A stretch of DNA of 64,000 bases, taken from an uncultured Clostridia bacterium. Lineage in GTDB: Bacteria; Bacillota; Clostridia; Christensenellales; DTU072. Position 1 is the stretch's first letter. Every line of letters starts with the position of its first letter. Below, in pieces: positions 62,579-64,000 of this stretch. The position numbers were made by a program, and so were the translations under genes. A model generated the notes under the pieces. That model saw only the letters and a program-made list of their open reading frames with translations, had not been told where the DNA came from and did not search any database. The stretch spans positions 1 through 64,000 of the forward strand of contig CALVUD010000009.1 of the NCBI GenBank assembly GCA_944363505.1. Direction: 5' to 3'.

Positions 62579-62616
62579 TCCTAAATCGAACACCTGAATT
62601 CGGTTTAGGATTTTTT
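62579..62616 (+). terminator. Terminator of tRNA-Ser
   Basis: TCCTAAATCGAA and TTCGGTTTAGGA form a 12-bp stem (one G-U) with an 8-nt loop, then six T's, 7 bases after the CCA. Confidence 0.9.
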
Positions 62617-62678
62617 CTTGTCAAAATACGGTATTTCGCTTAAAAACAATCAGTTTTGAGCCGATTTTACACTTTTGA

Positions 62679-62691
62679 CGGGGGTTCGAAT
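62679..62691 (+). repeat. 13-bp copy of the tRNA-Ser T-arm, possible attachment remnant
   Basis: CGGGGGTTCGAAT here is identical to bases 62544-62556 of tRNA-Ser, 135 bp away in the same orientation. Such a direct repeat may be a remnant of an integration site, though the window edge prevents checking the other end. Confidence 0.4.
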
Positions 62692-62765
62692 AAAAGCGAC
62701 AAAATCCTGCCCGAGAGTCAGTGATTCGAACCCTCGCCAAGATTTGGAATAGCTGTTTTTGTATA

Positions 62766-64000
62766 TCAGACGGAAAGCACAATCGTAAACTTGCGATATT
62801 GTAGTTCCTTCTTGTTTTGCCTTACATAAGGCATTTTGAGTTGTTTTTGATAAAAAGAAAAGTCCCGACTTTCATCGGGACCTGCTTTTACGGGGCTGTT
62901 GTATTGAATGATTATCTTATCGTCATACAGCGTTATTTGTTTTACAAGCGTGTTTATCAGCATCTGCGGTTCGAGTGTCAAAGTCTGCTCGTAATACGCT
63001 CGCATTTCTTCTTCCGTGAATCGGTCTGCCGTTTTGGCTTTCTGTATGGCAACGGCTTTTTCGAGTTCTGCGGCTTTCAGTTCGAGTTCTCTCAATCGTT
63101 TCATCGCCGTTGCGCTCGTACCGCCGTTTTCTATCGCCGTCATTATGTTCGATATCTGCGTTTCGGTTGTCTTGCGTTCCTTTGTAAGCCTTTGTAAATC
63201 GGCGTTATCCGTTATCAACTCTTCTTGCATTCGCATAAGAGATGATATCATCTTGTCCTTGACTTCCTTTTCGGAGAGAAGCTTAACGATATTGCTTACG
63301 ACAAAATCTTCTAAGATCTCCTTTCTCACCATTGACTTAGTACAGCCGTTGTTATGCTCCCTTCCGAGGCATTTATAATACCGTATTTTTTTGCCGCCTT
63401 TGGACGTTCCCGTTTCCGCGCTTATAGGTTTTCCGCAATATCCGCATATTATTTTGTTGCGGAGCATGTAAACTACTTCCACACTGCGTTTGCCGTATTT
63501 GTTCGTATCGGTTTTCTGTCTGACTTTCTCGTATATATCTTTCGGCACGATTGCGGGATAGATATTGTCGAACACTTCGTCGTTATGCCTGCATATTCCG
63601 AAATACTTTTCGTTTTTCAGTATGTTGTAAATCGTATTTCTTGCAAACGGCTTTCCTTTATTGAATATGCCTTTTTCCGTTAAAGCCGAAATAATATCTT
63701 TGACGTATACTCCCATAGCATACTGCTCGTATATGTATCTCACGACTTCGGCTTTTTCTTCGTCAATTGTTACCTTGTGATTTTCCACCTTGTAGCCGTA
63801 TATTATCGTCCCGCCCGTAAAATTGCCTTTGAGCCTTGTTTCTTTCATGCCGCGTTTTACTTTCTGCGACAGTTCCGCACTGTAATACTCCGCATAGCCT
63901 TCGAGCATACTTTCCAAAATAATAGCTTCGGGCGAATCGGGAATATACTCCGTTGCGGATATAACTTTCACTCCGTTGTCTTTCAGCGTTTTCTTGTGTA
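62766..64000 (-). CDS. Large serine recombinase (start beyond the window)
   Basis: At least 411 codons of a large serine integrase/resolvase. The reading frame stays open to the window edge, so the N-terminal catalytic part with the active serine is missing. Visible are the end of the resolvase domain ('YIPDSPEAIILESMLEGYAE', 'AELSQKVKRGMKE'), the recombinase domain ('GGTIIYGYKV', 'NIYNILKNEKYFG' type), a zinc ribbon (C-G-Y-C and a later Cys pair near residue 190-220), and a coiled coil (about 260-330). It likely integrates and excises a mobile element whose end lies between it and tRNA-Ser. Confidence 0.9.
   Translation of the reverse strand, partial: HKKTLKDNGVKVISATEYIPDSPEAIILESMLEGYAEYYSAELSQKVKRGMKETRLKGNFTGGTIIYGYKVENHKVTIDEEKAEVVRYIYEQYAMGVYVKDIISALTEKGIFNKGKPFARNTIYNILKNEKYFGICRHNDEVFDNIYPAIVPKDIYEKVRQKTDTNKYGKRSVEVVYMLRNKIICGYCGKPISAETGTSKGGKKIRYYKCLGREHNNGCTKSMVRKEILEDFVVSNIVKLLSEKEVKDKMISSLMRMQEELITDNADLQRLTKERKTTETQISNIMTAIENGGTSATAMKRLRELELKAAELEKAVAIQKAKTADRFTEEEMRAYYEQTLTLEPQMLINTLVKQITLYDDKIIIQYNSPVKAGPDESRDFSFYQKQLKMPYVRQNKKELQYRKFTIVLSV

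Noticed and set aside
62697..62740. A second tRNA on the minus strand near 62.7 kb
   Set aside because: There is a T-arm-like GAGGGTTCGAATC but no acceptor stem, D arm or anticodon arm that pairs with it. At most a fragment.
1..64000. CRISPR array, complete insertion sequence or prophage genes
   Set aside because: No regularly spaced repeats and no transposase, capsid or terminase genes were seen. Only the serine recombinase at the right edge is mobile-element related.

Overview
The window looks like the chromosome of a low-to-medium GC Gram-positive bacterium of the Clostridia, probably an uncultured gut-type lineage (Christensenellales or a relative is a guess from gene style only). The basis is: PyrDB/PyrK-type pyrimidine synthesis, the split HisZ/short HisG enzyme, an L7Ae-like protein heading the str operon, lipoproteins without an outer-membrane apparatus, anaerobic class III ribonucleotide reductase, and many sigma-A promoters with 17-bp spacers. 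The genes are almost all housekeeping. Only the right edge is clearly mobile DNA.

Layout. 0.1-5 kb: a 1638-residue lipoprotein with InlB-type repeats. 5.4-6.5 kb: rpsF-ssb-rpsR. 6.6-10.2 kb: a small charged ORF, a TraX-family membrane protein, an M20 peptidase/ABM/YhbY operon and a phosphorylase-like protein. 10.2-13.8 kb: a P-type Ca/Mn ATPase and deoC under a yybP-ykoY manganese riboswitch. 13.8-16.7 kb: TrkH/TrkA potassium uptake. 16.7-20 kb: an unknown protein, a diacylglycerol-kinase-like enzyme and two tandem paralogous lipoproteins. 20.2-22 kb: adenosine deaminase and purine nucleoside phosphorylase. 22-23.7 kb: GH27 alpha-galactosidase. 23.8-28.6 kb: the str operon (ybxF-rpsL-rpsG-fusA, then tuf with its own promoter). 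28.7-31 kb: a DUF308-like membrane protein and catalase. 31-35.2 kb: thioredoxin-reductase-like protein, NrdD with a fused C-terminal glutaredoxin domain, and NrdG, with two NrdR-box-like palindromes upstream of nrdD.

35.3-42.7 kb holds a complete compact histidine operon (hisZGDCBHAF-IE). 42.8-52.9 kb holds a complete de novo UMP operon (pyrB-pyrC-carA-carB-pyrK-pyrD-pyrF-pyrE) ending in a sir2 gene. The two are on the same strand with no visible terminator between them, so pyr transcription may run into his. 53-58.2 kb is a sugar-utilisation operon (GPH/MFS transporter, unknown anchored protein, GH3 glycosidase). 58.4-62.4 kb is recD2-comF-tsaD. tRNA-Ser(UGA) follows at 62.5 kb, and a large serine recombinase, cut by the window edge, marks the end of an integrated element.

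Points I consider most informative: the manganese riboswitch that reassigns the ATPase to Mn(II) export and also places deoC under metal control; the NrdD-glutaredoxin fusion beside a TrxB that lacks the NADPH-binding arginines; arginine 88 in ribosomal protein S12, a known streptomycin-resistance residue; sir2 coupled to pyrE; and palindromic operator candidates at the his and pyr promoters. I did not find an obviously new multi-gene defence or mobile system. All calls are from reading the sequence, and none was checked by database search.
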